Below are positions 25,901-33,593 of a stretch of DNA of 64,000 nt, piece after piece. The DNA lies in assembly GCF_010015445.1 (NCBI RefSeq), contig NC_053116.1:31026785-31090784 (forward strand), written 5' to 3'. Position numbers and translations under genes: made by a program. This stretch comes from Perca fluviatilis. Taxonomy: Eukaryota > Chordata > Actinopteri > Perciformes > Percidae. The stretch's first letter is position 1. Each line of letters starts with the position of its first letter. The notes under the pieces are model-generated. The model was not told where the DNA came from. It searched no databases and was given only the letters and a program-made list of their open reading frames with translations.

Positions 25901-28900
25901 CTGCCTGTTTGATTAAGGAGAAGGAGAGAGAAGAGAGGAAAACATTTATGGGATGGGGGAGAGAAAGAAAGAAAAGGCTTTAATTGAGGCAACTGCAGCA
26001 ATAAAGAGACACCAGGGTCACCCTAATTATGCTGGTGGAGCGGAATAGCCAGACATTTCCTACAATCAGGGTGAATGTGAGAGGTTTTCACTGGAAAGGG
26101 AATGTGTTTGACCTGCTGATGGTCTTAAAAGCCTGTAAAGTGTTGGGACAGATTATGACAGGTTAGGAAGTTACAACTGTCTGACATTATGGAAAAGTGC
26201 AGCACTTTGCTACTCTTGACACAGTGAATACTTGAAAAGGCTGCAGTCTCGGATAATGAGAACATGATAATAAATGTTCAGTTTTCTAATGGTATAAATA
26301 ATGTGGCAAACACTGGTACTGACAACGGGTTCTTTTTCCCCAGAAACAACCACAGTGGAACTTTCCTGGTACAGACCTTTTTAATGAATCTTCCGTGACC
26401 TTTTCACTATCACACAAGAAAACAAACGAAAGGTATTTATGTTAGGGGTGGGAATCACCAGAGGCCTCACGTTATGTCACGATACGATATTATTGTGATT
26501 TTAAACATATTGCAATATTCTGCGATATATTGCAATTTATTATCTTTCTTCCAACTTCAAATTTTTCCCAATTTCAAATGATGTCCCCAAAAGGAAACTT
26601 TGTCAACATCTGTTTTATCTAAAAAGATAAATGTCTCTGTTTGTTCATCTCACTTCAATTATATTGCTGCAAAATGGGATTGTCAAGCAGACAACAGTGT
26701 TTCCGCCATGTTGATTTGACCGTGGTGGCCCCCCACGGCAACATTTCTGCCCCCCACGGTATCAGAAATAGGGCTGCATTGTTAGAGTGCATGTCGGAGA
26801 ATAGCGCGGTCACTCGGCAGAAAAAGGGAGAAAGGAAAAAGAGACGCTGAGTTGAGATCGTGTGTCTACGTCCTGAGAACTGTAAGTCGTAAAACTTATG
26901 TTGTCATTTCATTTAAGCCTGGTCTTGCAAATTTAAATTAAATTAACTGGTGATTTTCGTTGTTTGTGTTCTTCTTCTTGCACATGGCTGTTGACTCGAT
27001 ATAATAGCGATTGCTGAATCTGAACGGCGGTGTTCGGACCTGCCCCCACTGCAAAAAAAAAAAAATCCTAAAGGAAACCCTGGACAACCTGACCAACACA
27101 TATATAATAATAGATCGATACTTGGCGTCTGTGTATCGATGCAGTACTGCCACGGAAGATATCGCCATACTATGCTGTATCGATTTTTTCCCCCACCCAG
27201 GGCTCCAGACTGCGACCAAAATTTGAGAGTGTGCGACCAGTAAATTTCCCCCCTTTTTTATATGTTAAACGTCAAAATTTTGGTACCTGAGAGAGCGTAA
27301 GCGCAAGCTTTTCTGTCCTCTGAAAATTGACAGAGAGCAGAGCTCTGACACAAACACTCACACACACGCAGAGCTGCAGACGGTGCAAACTATGTCGGCG
27401 CTGCAGTTTTGTTGAAGTCACAGTGAGTCACAGAAGTGGTTTCAAGTGTGGTTACAGTTTTTCATAACTTCATGCAGACAGCGTTTGCTGCGCTGGGATA
27501 TTATATTAATAGAGAGCCGAAGTCACGCCCTTCTACTTCGGGTCCATGGGACCTTAATTCGGAAAAAATATGAACAAGAGTCAGTGGAGAGATAATAATT
27601 ATTTTTTGATCCGTTTGACTAGAGCCATGGATTACAAATATGATGTTCGTAAATTTAAAACATTATTTTTCAACCGAAGAAAGTCTCAGTTTATTGTTAA
27701 ACTGTTGAAGTATAAGACGTAATTAGAAAGACTACACACTTCAATGTCTCATGGATGACGTTTTGCTGAAGCTACGATGTCTGTGTGTATCGTACCGGGG
27801 ACGTAACGTCACTCTAATGAGCAGAGGATCTCGCTTGTTCTTTTGCTTATCTGCTGAAAACACTTCACTGGATAAAACACAGCAGTTAAGATAACGTTAC
27901 GCGAGCAAGCCGAGCATCAAGTTAGGTGAGGTAGAGACGGGAGATGTAGTTCACTGAGCGGTTTCACCCAAAACTAAGTGGTCATATGACAAACCTACGG
28001 TTAACTTTTTTTTTTTTTTAAATTGACGAACATCATATTTGTAATCCATGGCTCAATTCAAACGGGATCAAAAAATAATTTGCTTCTCCCCGTTCATATC
28101 TTTTCCAAGTTAAGATCCCATGAGGTCCACCGGAAGGGGCGTGACTTCGGCTCTCTATGGCGAGCCTAAAGCGGTCGCGGTGCTATTGACGTTACACTTC
28201 CTCGGAGACGAGCAGGCACAACAGTGGTTTCTATGGCCTGGTGACTGACTGACAGGCTGAGGTAGTAAGGCAAGGCAACTTTATTTCTACAGCACCTCTC
28301 AGCAACAAGGCAATTCAAAGTGCTTTACATGAAAAATTAAAGAGCAATTAAAAACAGTCATGATGAAAATAAAACAGCCTAAAAATTAATATACAAATAC
28401 AAATTTTTTTTTACTGTCATGACAGCGATGGGGCTGTCAGTTTACCTTCTATGTTGCATCTTCAAAAATGACACTGAATTTGAAACAGCACATTGTAATT
28501 TCTGCATCTATTATCAAAGTATTTATTAGTTATACAGTTAGCATGTTGTTTTACGGTGTGTGCCCCTACATTTTCTGGTTGTGCCCCTAAAATTTTCAGT
28601 TGGGGGCCACTGTGCTCCTAATCAAAAAAGTTAGTCTGGAGCCCTGCCTGTTAAATTTTTTTATTGGTCCGTCAAAATGGACACAAATCTGCTGAGACGA
28701 CATATAAAATAAACACTAATTAGCTGAAATGAGGCCGGAGAGACACTGGAGAATAACATAACTATTTGCTTTTATCAGTATGTGTGGTAGTCATGAAAAG
28801 CCCAGCACTAGATAATAAAATAAAGTTCTATGGCATTAATTCTCTGTATGTTTATGTTTAAATGTTTCACAAAGGGTTTAACCTGAGCCAGGCCATACAA

Positions 28901-30646
28901 CTGTGATAGCAAAACACACTGGTATCTGATTGGTACTCGGTATTGGCCGATACAAGAGTTGAGGTATCGAAACTGGTATTGGGAAGTAAAAAAAAAAAAT
29001 AGTATCGGAACATCTCCATTGCGAACATATTCCTACATCATGGTGCGGACAAGTAGCCCAGTGCTGCATTAGATATGGTGAGATTTCCTTGGTAATAAAT
29101 TCGAAATTTTGGACAATGTCAACAACATCCACAATGACACAATATCAACAACACCTGCAGAGAATAATGTCAATAGTGTGTGCGCATGTTCATTTTTTGT
29201 GAGTTGACAGCGACAAGTAATTCCTGTAACAAATTGTGCTGCTCTTCAATGATAAAATACAGCGTTGTTTACAACTATGAATAAGAGAGGAAGACATTTG
29301 CGAATAAAGACTTGATATATTATTTATAAAAAAACAACATATGTAACAATTCTGTAATAAGTATGTACATAATTTTAACCCACCTCAGGTTCTTCTTCAT
29401 CCTGGTCCATCAGTTTCTCCAGGATCTTCTTCTTGTCCAATGCCAGCTCCTCAGTCTCCCTCAGGTCACCCCCTCCTTCCAGTCCTACTCCTGCTTCCCG
29501 GTATCTGGCCAACTCCCTGGCACTTAGCCCTTTCTGCTGCTTCCCTCCACCTCTGGAGTCCTCATCTCTGCCCGCTGCCCCTCCATCCTCCTCCCTGGGA
29601 CGCTTTGCTCCTCTATCAGGCTGCGAGAAGAAAGGAGATGGTGAAATGAAATGATTGTACGCAGGAATTTGGTCTGCTTGGAAAAGTATATAATTTATAT
29701 AGGAGGGATGTGTGAGGTCTTGAAATTACTAAGGTGTAGCTCATGTAAAATTATGTTAAATTTAAAAGTAGACCGGTATTCTGCCTAACAATTATAAATG
29801 TAATGTAATCTAGATTATTTAAAATGTTCAACCATTGTATTGTAGGATGCCTATTGACAACAGGCCAGGGACTAGCTAAAGTTGCTCCTTTTACTGTACC
29901 GTTAATTAAAAGGAGACTGTCCACGACATTATAAACTAATAAACTAAACATCTCATGCAGAATTGATTCGAGATAAGTAATAAGATGCATCGTTATATCG
30001 CACAAGTATCTCCATGAACCTGACAAGACAGAACATGGCAAACACGAAGGAAACTGCATCCGGACCTTTTCAATGAATCATTTGATGTGAAGTGTACGTA
30101 GCTACGTCTATTAACTATCTATGTTAATAAACAAAAGTGCATAAATTACGAGATTGGTTTTTGGCACACACACGTAACCGAACCCCAGACAAATGCATAA
30201 CGTTACGCGTTTGTCTTATGAGTCTGTATGTAAACCTAGTTTAGGCAATTATAGCTAGCACTAGTGTAACTTAGTGTCGTATCCTCTCTATTCGTTATTT
30301 GCTGCCAGACAACTTAGCTAGCAAACTGTCCAGCTAGCACGCTAACTGCTAACGTTATTTATCGATAAACGAAAAACTAGAGTTACTCTGGTCTCGTGCC
30401 ATGCAGCGCTACACAAAGGTAACTTTATGCAATTCACCGGCGGTTAACTAACTGACGTATACAGATACAACAAAGTAAATAACGAGACTAACTAAAGCCC
30501 GCTAACAGCCACAAGTTACGTTAACTGCTAGCAATGCTATAACAAGCAGACCAACAATAAGACAAGTTAGAGTTCTCCAACATCATTGGTGAGCGGAATA
30601 AGATGTCTAACGTTACCTGATAGTTTAGGAGCTCTCCAACATCCAT
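20..30646 (-). CDS. ctnnbl1: ctnnbl1, beta-catenin-like protein 1 (exons 1-11, 3' end outside window)
   Basis: Eleven exons on the minus strand join in frame to 420 codons plus one base: 30617-30646, 29384-29620, 25798-25904, 23043-23182, 22159-22256, 18800-18893, 12721-12812, 10969-11041, 9349-9407, 8145-8293 and 20-201. The product starts [10 protein letters not shown] and is recognisably CTNNBL1 throughout (for example [42 protein letters not shown]). CTNNBL1 is a nuclear armadillo/HEAT-fold protein that binds CDC5L of the Prp19 spliceosome complex and, in mammals, the deaminase AID. The basic AKRPREE near residue 14 fits an N-terminal nuclear localisation signal, followed by an acidic low-complexity segment and, from about residue 90, the helical repeat domain. 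The mammalian protein is about 563 residues, so about 140 C-terminal residues lie left of position 1. I see no frameshift or stop. Intron 4 appears to be U12-type AT-AC. Confidence 0.97.
799..960. mobile_element. Fragment with hAT-like terminal sequence
   Basis: It begins CAACAGGGGGTCCGGGACCC and continues CCTATGGGGTCCTCAG, the kind of end seen in teleost hAT-type nonautonomous elements. I found no matching inverted end within the next 2 kb, so it is either truncated or a wrong family guess. It lies in intron 10 of ctnnbl1. Confidence 0.35.
1419..1649. repeat. Three-copy minisatellite, unit about 77-80 bp
   Basis: GTAATTCTAAG recurs at 1419, 1496 and 1576, each followed by an AAGTGTGT-containing stretch and, in the first two copies, GGTGGAGAGGACGGC. 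Overlapping open frames across it repeat the same peptide in different frames, as expected of noncoding tandem copies. Confidence 0.75.
4015..5255. mobile_element. Fold-back derivative of a Tc1-like transposon
   Basis: A long inverted repeat: the sequence around AGGGGGCATAAGTATAGACA at 4181 returns in inverse complement near 5180, and the match extends outward through GTATCGTAAATAAATAAATG. The arms also include transposase coding sequence: the plus strand near 5000 encodes [14 protein letters not shown], the VMxWG block of Tc1/mariner transposases. A further partial copy of this block lies at about 4835-4960. The left arm is split by a LINE end at 4291-4699. Confidence 0.75.
4291..4699 (+). 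mobile_element. 3' end of an L2/CR1-like LINE, with (CTTA)n tail
   Basis: A 5'-truncated LINE. Around 4390-4530 it encodes the end of a reverse transcriptase ORF ([20 protein letters not shown], then [15 protein letters not shown] and stop). A 3' tail follows with AAGCACTTTGTGA and CTATACAAATAAA and a (CTTA) repeat. AAAG occurs at both borders, perhaps a short target duplication. The insertion splits the left arm of the Tc1 derivative. Confidence 0.8.
6848..7319. mobile_element. hAT-type MITE with 8-bp target duplication
   Basis: The ends are CAGTGGTGG and CCACCACTG. The element is flanked by an exact direct repeat ATGATGAG (6840-6847 and 7320-7327), as hAT elements produce. It is full of ACTTAAGTAAAAGTAC motifs, typical of an abundant teleost family. 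No coding capacity. It lies in intron 10 of ctnnbl1. Confidence 0.92.
7608..8010. repeat. GC-rich dispersed repeat, unclassified
   Basis: A GC-rich block followed by an AT-rich block (AAAAAATCTGATTTGGGTAC). Its composition differs sharply from the surrounding intron and it resembles dispersed teleost repeats, but I cannot fix its ends or family. Small open frames on both strands carry no recognisable domain. Confidence 0.35.
8145..8293 (-). CDS. ctnnbl1: ctnnbl1 exon 10 (residues 311-360)
   Basis: 149 bp between a CTCAG acceptor and a GTAAGG donor. It encodes [39 protein letters not shown] and [10 protein letters not shown] plus two bases of an Arg codon. Confidence 0.96.
8766..9262. repeat. 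CpG-rich unclassified repeat in intron 9
   Basis: A block with many CpG and GCGC words (GGCGCGCGCCAAC near 9220) inside an AT-rich intron. The borders GGGGTATACT and the inverse of CTTTACCCC are only weakly complementary. It may be an old DNA transposon, but I cannot place it. Confidence 0.3.
9349..9407 (-). CDS. ctnnbl1: ctnnbl1 exon 9 (residues 291-310)
   Basis: 59 bp between a CACAG acceptor and a GTAAGA donor. It completes Asn and encodes [19 protein letters not shown]. It is too short to stand out as an open frame, but the phase fits both neighbours exactly. The tRNA-derived SINE at 9710-9878 lies in the intron upstream of it. Confidence 0.95.
9710..9878 (-). mobile_element. tRNA-derived SINE with 17-bp target duplication
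   Basis: On the minus strand it reads TGGCTCACCCAGTGGGA (box A-like) and later GGTTCAGGTCC (box B-like), the internal RNA polymerase III promoter of a tRNA-derived SINE. It is flanked by an exact direct repeat ACAATTCTACTTCTTAA at 9693-9709 and 9879-9895, proving insertion by target-primed reverse transcription. It sits in intron 8 of ctnnbl1, in the same transcriptional orientation as the gene. Confidence 0.9.
10969..11041 (-). CDS. ctnnbl1: ctnnbl1 exon 8 (residues 267-291)
   Basis: 73 bp between a CTCAG acceptor and a GTAAGT donor. It encodes [20 protein letters not shown] and QNND plus one base of an Asn codon. This block is nearly invariant in vertebrate CTNNBL1 as I know it. Confidence 0.96.
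11070..11408. mobile_element. hAT-type MITE (AGGGCTGCAAC family)
   Basis: It starts AGGGCTGCAACTAACGATTA and ends with the inverse of a similar sequence (ATCGTTGCACCTCT). The flanks ATTCCAAT and TTTCCAAT match at 7 of 8 bases, consistent with an aged 8-bp duplication. No coding capacity. It lies in intron 7 of ctnnbl1. Confidence 0.8.
11640..12055. mobile_element. Nonautonomous element with imperfect TIRs
   Basis: The left end AGGGTTTCTGCAGG pairs imperfectly with the right end CCCGCGGAAACCTT. Inner sequence is AT-rich with repeated TTTAAGAC words at both ends. It is probably a hAT-like MITE, but no clear target duplication is visible. Confidence 0.55.
12319..12354. repeat. Perfect 16-bp palindrome with 4-bp loop
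   Basis: ACATGATCTCATGGAG is followed by ATCA and then by its exact inverse complement. It lies in intron 7 of ctnnbl1. No transposon is evident around it. Confidence 0.9.
12721..12812 (-). CDS. ctnnbl1: ctnnbl1 exon 7 (residues 236-266)
   Basis: 92 bp between a CCGCAG acceptor and a GTGAGA donor. It completes Ala and encodes [20 protein letters not shown] and [10 protein letters not shown], a conserved core segment of CTNNBL1. Intron 6 (12813-18799) is one of the two longest here and carries a Harbinger-like element with a Myb-like remnant and a Tc1 copy. Confidence 0.96.
13449..13787 (-). pseudogene. Myb/SANT-like DNA-binding ORF remnant of a Harbinger element
   Basis: The first 50 or so residues ([19 protein letters not shown], later [18 protein letters not shown]) fit a Myb/SANT-like domain of the type carried by the second ORF of Harbinger transposons. 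The frame then runs into the terminal inverted repeat, so the C-terminal part is not protein. It starts at 13787, close to the outer GC-rich flank. Confidence 0.55.
13450..14187. mobile_element. Harbinger/PIF-like element with TIRs
   Basis: The left end CAGTGACCACGTTTACA pairs with the inverse of the right end TGTAAACGTAGTCAGTG with two mismatches. It carries a remnant of a Myb/SANT-like ORF on the minus strand, an accessory gene typical of Harbinger elements. No transposase remains. It lies in intron 6 of ctnnbl1. Confidence 0.65.
14340..14700. repeat. Purine-rich low-complexity tract in intron 6
   Basis: Long runs of G and A on the plus strand (GGGAGAGGAAAAG-type). The open frames here (for example 14543-15088) are rich in Arg, Lys and Gly only because of this composition. 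Confidence 0.7.
15888..16045. mobile_element. MITE fragment of Harbinger-like type
   Basis: GGGCCCGGTTTAGTGAAAAC with repeated AACTCTGRGTTT and GGTTAA words and TTTCAGAAAG motifs, a pattern common in teleost Harbinger MITEs. The right border is unclear. Confidence 0.4.
16359..16412. repeat. (AC)n microsatellite abutting a Tc1 terminal repeat
   Basis: An uninterrupted AC run that ends directly in the Tc1 left terminus (CACTAAAGATTATTAGGAAC). The outer part of that terminus, expected from the right end to be CACTCACCTAAAGG, seems to have been replaced by the array. Confidence 0.9.
16410..17628 (+). mobile_element. Tc1-like transposon, near full length, inactive
   Basis: The left end (TAAAGATTATTAGGAA) is inverted at the right end (TTCCTAATAATCCTTTA, to about 17620). 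Between them lies a broken transposase gene on the plus strand. The element sits in intron 6 of ctnnbl1, opposite to the gene. Confidence 0.88.
16552..17565 (+). pseudogene. Tc1 transposase, disrupted
   Basis: It begins [20 protein letters not shown], the N-terminal helix-turn-helix with [20 protein letters not shown], and stops at 16749. The reading resumes near 16877 with the catalytic domain: [11 protein letters not shown] (first Asp), [18 protein letters not shown] (second Asp), then SPDFNP. Directly after NP a one-base deletion shifts the frame; the block with the third catalytic acid continues in the other frame ([11 protein letters not shown]). Such a copy cannot make active enzyme. 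Confidence 0.88.
18800..18893 (-). CDS. ctnnbl1: ctnnbl1 exon 6 (residues 205-236)
   Basis: 94 bp between a GTAG acceptor and a GTAAGG donor. It encodes [19 protein letters not shown] and [12 protein letters not shown] plus one base of the next Ala codon. The longer open frame over 18708-18893 runs past the donor into the intron. Intron 5 (18894-22158) holds the TIR element at 19080-19695 and a (TCA)n array. Confidence 0.96.
19080..19695. mobile_element. TIR element (TAGGGCTGGGTATCG family) in intron 5
   Basis: It starts TAGGGCTGGGTATCG and ends CGATACCCAGCTCTA, near-perfect inverted ends. The 8-bp flanks match only in half of the positions, so a target duplication is not proven. It includes A-runs and the 37-bp tandem array at 19536-19645. 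Confidence 0.7.
19536..19645. repeat. 37-bp tandem repeat, three copies
   Basis: TAGTACTCTATTGGCATTG recurs at 19536, 19573 and 19610, exactly 37 bases apart, with single-base differences between copies. It is part of the surrounding TIR element. Confidence 0.9.
19858..19926. repeat. (TCA)n trinucleotide microsatellite
   Basis: A run of about 20 ATC/TCA units in intron 5 of ctnnbl1. The minus strand reads GAT, which yields a spurious poly-Asp open frame. Confidence 0.95.
22159..22256 (-). CDS. ctnnbl1: ctnnbl1 exon 5 (residues 172-204)
   Basis: 98 bp. It begins with the last two bases of the split Asp codon directly after the AC terminus of intron 4, encodes [17 protein letters not shown] and [10 protein letters not shown], and ends at a GTGAGT donor in phase 0. 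It belongs to the armadillo-like helical domain. Confidence 0.93.
22257..23042 (-). other. ctnnbl1: Intron 4 of ctnnbl1: predicted AT-AC, U12-dependent intron
   Basis: On the minus strand the intron starts ATATCCTTTC (from 23042) and ends CTTAGCCTGAGCCAC (to 22257). The start matches the U12 5' splice-site consensus ATATCCTTT exactly. GTCCTTAGC (22266-22274) resembles the U12 branch consensus TTCCTTRAY, and its A lies 11 bases before the terminal AC. Joining the exons here splits an Asp codon (G plus AT) and yields [13 protein letters not shown] with no gap in the conserved protein. The intron body (786 bp) contains a degenerate GACACAAA-type array. Confidence 0.88.
22540..22715. repeat. Degenerate GACACAAA-type array inside intron 4
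   Basis: Loosely repeated words such as AAAGAGACRCAAAA and GACTAYAAAGAGA with a period near 20 bases. It is a diverged minisatellite, common in fish introns. Confidence 0.6.
23043..23182 (-). CDS. ctnnbl1: ctnnbl1 exon 4 (residues 125-172), followed by a U12-type donor
   Basis: 140 bp after a CCAG acceptor. It completes the split Lys codon and continues [15 protein letters not shown] and [13 protein letters not shown]. It ends after HENT plus the first base of an Asp codon. The next bases are ATATCCTTTC, a perfect minor-spliceosome donor. The nearest GT donor, 13 bases further on, would force extra residues into a conserved helix, so I end the exon at 23043. Confidence 0.9.
23304..25612. mobile_element. 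2.3-kb hAT element with 8-bp target duplication, filling intron 3
   Basis: The ends are TAGGGCTGCAACTATTAT and the inverse GACTAATCGTTGCAGCCCTA. An exact TAAGACAC flanks both sides (23296-23303 and 25613-25620). It makes up about 88% of intron 3 of ctnnbl1. The inner part includes a GC-rich block from about 23510 containing AAACCAATCAGAGCGT, reminiscent of Harbinger elements and perhaps a nested insertion, and a G-run at 24621-24644. No intact transposase was recognised. Confidence 0.88.
24621..24644 (+). repeat. G-rich run with quadruplex potential
   Basis: Three long G runs separated by single C bases, enough guanines for a four-stranded structure. It lies inside the hAT element in intron 3; on the ctnnbl1 transcript it would be C-rich. 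Confidence 0.7.
25798..25904 (-). CDS. ctnnbl1: ctnnbl1 exon 3 (residues 90-125)
   Basis: 107 bp, entered in phase 0 after AACAG and left after two bases of a Lys codon at a GTAAGA donor. It encodes [18 protein letters not shown] and the conserved block [13 protein letters not shown], the beginning of the helical domain. Intron 2 (25905-29383) contains three TIR-type elements and a LINE tail, listed separately. Confidence 0.96.
26443..27197. mobile_element. Probable TIR element (TAGGGGTGGG family)
   Basis: It starts TAGGGGTGGGAATCACC and contains CACGATACGATATTATTG; it ends near TATCGATTTTTTCCCCCACC, a partial inverse of the start. The target duplication is not clear because the right border touches the next element. 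It lies in intron 2 of ctnnbl1. Confidence 0.5.
27512..28155. mobile_element. Nested element with long inverted arms
   Basis: GAGAGCCGAAGTCACGCC at the left is inverted at the right (GGCGTGACTTCGGCTCTC). The inverted similarity runs further inward (TTACAAATATGATGTTCGT and its inverse). TA lies at both outer borders. A central GC-richer part separates the arms. Confidence 0.75.
28262..28400 (-). mobile_element. 3' tail of a LINE or LINE-tailed SINE
   Basis: On the minus strand: GTAAAGCACTTTGAATTGCC, then GTGCTGTAGAAATAAAGTTG, a standard teleost LINE 3' end. No coding part remains. Confidence 0.6.
28930..29020. repeat. Dispersed repeat fragment (TATCGG-rich)
   Basis: GGTATTGGCCGATAC and AGTATCGGAACATCTC resemble an abundant teleost DNA element. 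A weaker relative may lie at 12990-13060 (GATATTGGTACTGATACGG). Confidence 0.4.
29384..29620 (-). CDS. ctnnbl1: ctnnbl1 exon 2 (residues 11-89)
   Basis: Bounded by a CAG acceptor and a GTGGGT donor, 237 bp, phase 0 at both ends. It encodes the basic nuclear-localisation-like patch GAKRPREE, then a Gly/Arg/Asp-rich low-complexity stretch, then a predicted helix ([19 protein letters not shown]). This is the least conserved part of the protein and lies before the armadillo-like fold. Plus-strand open frames over 29433-29654 are shadows of this GC-rich exon. Confidence 0.92.
30617..30646 (-). CDS. ctnnbl1: ctnnbl1 exon 1 (coding part, residues 1-10)
   Basis: The minus strand reads [10 protein letters not shown] from the ATG at 30646, then a GTAACG donor at 30616. 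This is the conserved start of CTNNBL1. The 5' untranslated region is not delimited. Intron 1 (29621-30616, 996 bp) is rich in GCTAAC/GCTAGC words, common near teleost promoters, and shows no mobile element I can name. Confidence 0.93.
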
Positions 30647-30900
30647 GTCTCCGGGTTAAAAACCTAAACGTGAGAAGGTTTTGCTCAAGCTTAGGAAGTA
30701 AATCAGAGATTAGCTACACTAGAGCAGCTTGCGATACAGAAAACAACAAGATTTCCACCATGCACATGCTTGCCGTAAACCAGTTAGGTTCCCTGTCGTC
30801 GCAAGATACTGCCGTAAATTTTTGATCACAATTTATAAACCATTAACTTATTTTTGTAAAGCTAGAAAAAAAAAACACATCAATAACGATTTCATCTTTT
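30647..30900 (-). promoter_or_regulatory. Presumed 5' leader and core promoter of ctnnbl1
   Basis: This is the DNA just upstream of the ctnnbl1 ATG. No TATA box lies at a convincing distance and no transcription start can be fixed. The assignment rests only on position; no exon of a divergent neighbour was recognised here. Confidence 0.3.
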
Positions 30901-33590
30901 CATCCTTTACATTTTAATAAAAATGTTACAACATATGCACAGAGGGGCTTCAGCAAGATTTCAAATCAGAAATGTAGGCTACTTATCCTGAAATATGTGT
31001 AGGTAAGTAAGTAGCCTAAGTAAGTAAATAAAATGACCATAAAACAGAAGAAAAAAAACAAGACCTAAAAACACACAAACATATTTGTGAACAAATAACA
31101 ATAGTTCATTTGGGCTTTTTTTCTAGTGAGGCAGACTGGATTCAGATTTTCCAGACAGTCCAATTGTGCCTCAGAGGATACCAGCTGTCAGAACTCAAAT
31201 CTTGGTCTGTGACACAAGGACAACAACAAAGCTCACATTTGCATTTGTTCACAATAGTAATTCAATGTTATACCAACCAGTCAGTGGGTCAAGTCACCAT
31301 AGCAGGTAAAACAGATGTGCACAGATGTATCTCATGCAGGCAGGGGAGAAGAGGGTCTTCATATGTTAAAGGGATTCATACTATTTTCTAACAAACGTAT
31401 ATATTGCTAAGTGTACTGTCTGAAGGGCTGTTTATACGTGTAGGCCTAAGGGTTAGTACAAGGGTAATTTAATAAATGTAGGCTGCAATATAATACAAAT
31501 ACAGCTGTGTAATAAATATTTCTTTTGTGAAGTTTAGAATGTTCAGATTTTGTTGACACTGTGTCAGAGAAGTGTTTATTAAATACTTTTGTGAGGCCAT
31601 TGTTTGTTGGGTTATTGTGTTGATCTGCATTATACAGTACAGTACAGGTGTATAATGTTGTGTCCAATCTCTGTATTGGTTAACACTTTCAGAAATGCCA
31701 TATTTCTATGTATTTTCATACTTTTTAATTCACACAGCATGATGTGCTCAAATTAATACAACCTGACAAAAAAAATCAGCTAATTCGCCAATCCTGAAAC
31801 AAACCCCCTTAGTGATACAATTAAAATTAGACCTCGTACATAAAATCCTGGTCTTAAGGGCTCGGTTTTGCTGTATTTATTTCAGGAGAGCTTTATGTGC
31901 CAAGCTGTCTTATTGTTCCAGACATGCAGAAAATCACCTTTTCAATGGGCATCATTGGGAAATGTATGAGTGGTGCATGGTGTAGAAGTCTCCATTGCCA
32001 CTCCAGTCTCTGGCCAGTGATCTGTGACAGTAGAGCAATAGAAACACCATTTAAAAGGAAGGCCACTGCCAAACAGTCAAGCCTGACATCCCAGAAAACA
32101 CGAGAAAAAAAAACACTTGATCAAAGGAAAGAGAGACAAACGGAGTGGAATGGAATAAAAGGGAGCAAGAGGGATAAAACGAAAAAGATTATATGGAAGT
32201 CAGAGACAGGGAGGCAGCTTCAGATGAAGCCTTGGTTGGGCAAACTGGAGAGAGCTCTTTTTTATAACTTAATTTGGATTAAAAATAATAACTTTATCTA
32301 ATGTCTTAAATTTTGTTAAGAAGTATAAAAGAGCAACTGAAACAAAACTAGTTAAATGGATTGAGTGGTTGTTAAGGAGAAATATGTAACATGTTTACTG
32401 TATTAAATCATAAAAAGACCATGATATGTTTTAAGATTTTTTTCCCCCAATATGTTTATTGTCATTTTCTTAGAACAACCCAACAGTAAAACATACAGTA
32501 ACAATACAATTTAAGACTACACATATTCACATTACAGGGACACACATACTCACACACACATACCCTTCACCCATCACCTTGCACCTAAAGTAAAATATAA
32601 ATAAAATAAAATAAATATTTTCCATCATCATCTACAATTTTGTTTCAGGTAGAGCCCACCTTTCCATCTTTAATTATATTCATATATGGTTCCCAAAGTT
32701 TAACAAAGTCTTTCCGCTTGCCCTTAGCAGTGTAAGTTAGTCTTTCCAGACCAATACATTGCAATAGTTCCTTTATCCACATCCATAGTGATGGTGTCTT
32801 AAGATATTAAGGAAACATGCTTATACTTATTTCTCTGACAACAATGCTTAAGTCAATGTGTTATCTCCTTTGAAATTTCCATTCCGGTCTGGGACATCAG
32901 TTTTTGTTTTTGGTCAGTCCACTACCCATTTTGACACCCCAGCTGGGTTGCCAGATATGAAACACAAACCCAGCGGCTGCAGCCATGGATGCAGCAACCA
33001 AATGAACTGGATCAACAGAGATAGATTCTACATGACCTAAATAAACCTCAGCATCTTTCTAAACATGGGTATACATAGTAGACGGACACACAAAGTATTG
33101 TATATTTTCATATAAACATGTCAATCAGAAACCTAGGAATCAACTCTGAATTTACCCCTTCTGCTGCTGAAGCCTTCATTATTAGAAATCCTTTTTGTTC
33201 TACACAATGATTAACACATTCAACAATCCTTGAAGGAGCCAAAAGCTTTTCATACACTGTCTGCTTAATGACATCGCCTCATCATTTCCCTGCAGAATTA
33301 TTCTGGGGCGACGCTGTAGGATCATTTCCACAAAATCATACTCCATTTCCTTTGAAACCGAACAATACAATTTCACACAAGCTGTGAGGGCTGATTGCAT
33401 TAAATCACATGAGGTCAGTGTGATTGTATCATGCTGCTGCGGCCAACATAAGTGTGCTCAAAAGTCAGAGTGGCAATGCTATTATTAAAAGACAGACAGA
33501 GAGAGATGATGAGGAGCGATTGCACTTATCATTTCCCCTCGCCAAGTCAAGTGGTGCAATCAAATTATATTCTCCCCTCTAGGCCGCATT
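30901..33590. other. Upstream flank of ctnnbl1, no gene recognised
   Basis: AT-rich DNA without a convincing exon. The stretch 32430-32830 (TATGTTTATTGTCATTTTC and following) may be the tail of an old LINE, but I could not confirm it. The open frame 31897-32301 is Lys-rich and follows base composition only. Confidence 0.5.
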
Positions 33591-33593
33591 TCC

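Larger units (their letters stand above)
27198..28646. mobile_element. TIR element (CAGGGCTCCAGACT ends) with nested element
   Basis: CAGGGCTCCAGACT at the left is exactly inverted at the right (AGTCTGGAGCCCTG). The sequence between includes the smaller TIR element 27512-28155 and a LINE tail. No clear target duplication. Superfamily uncertain, hAT-like possible. Confidence 0.65.
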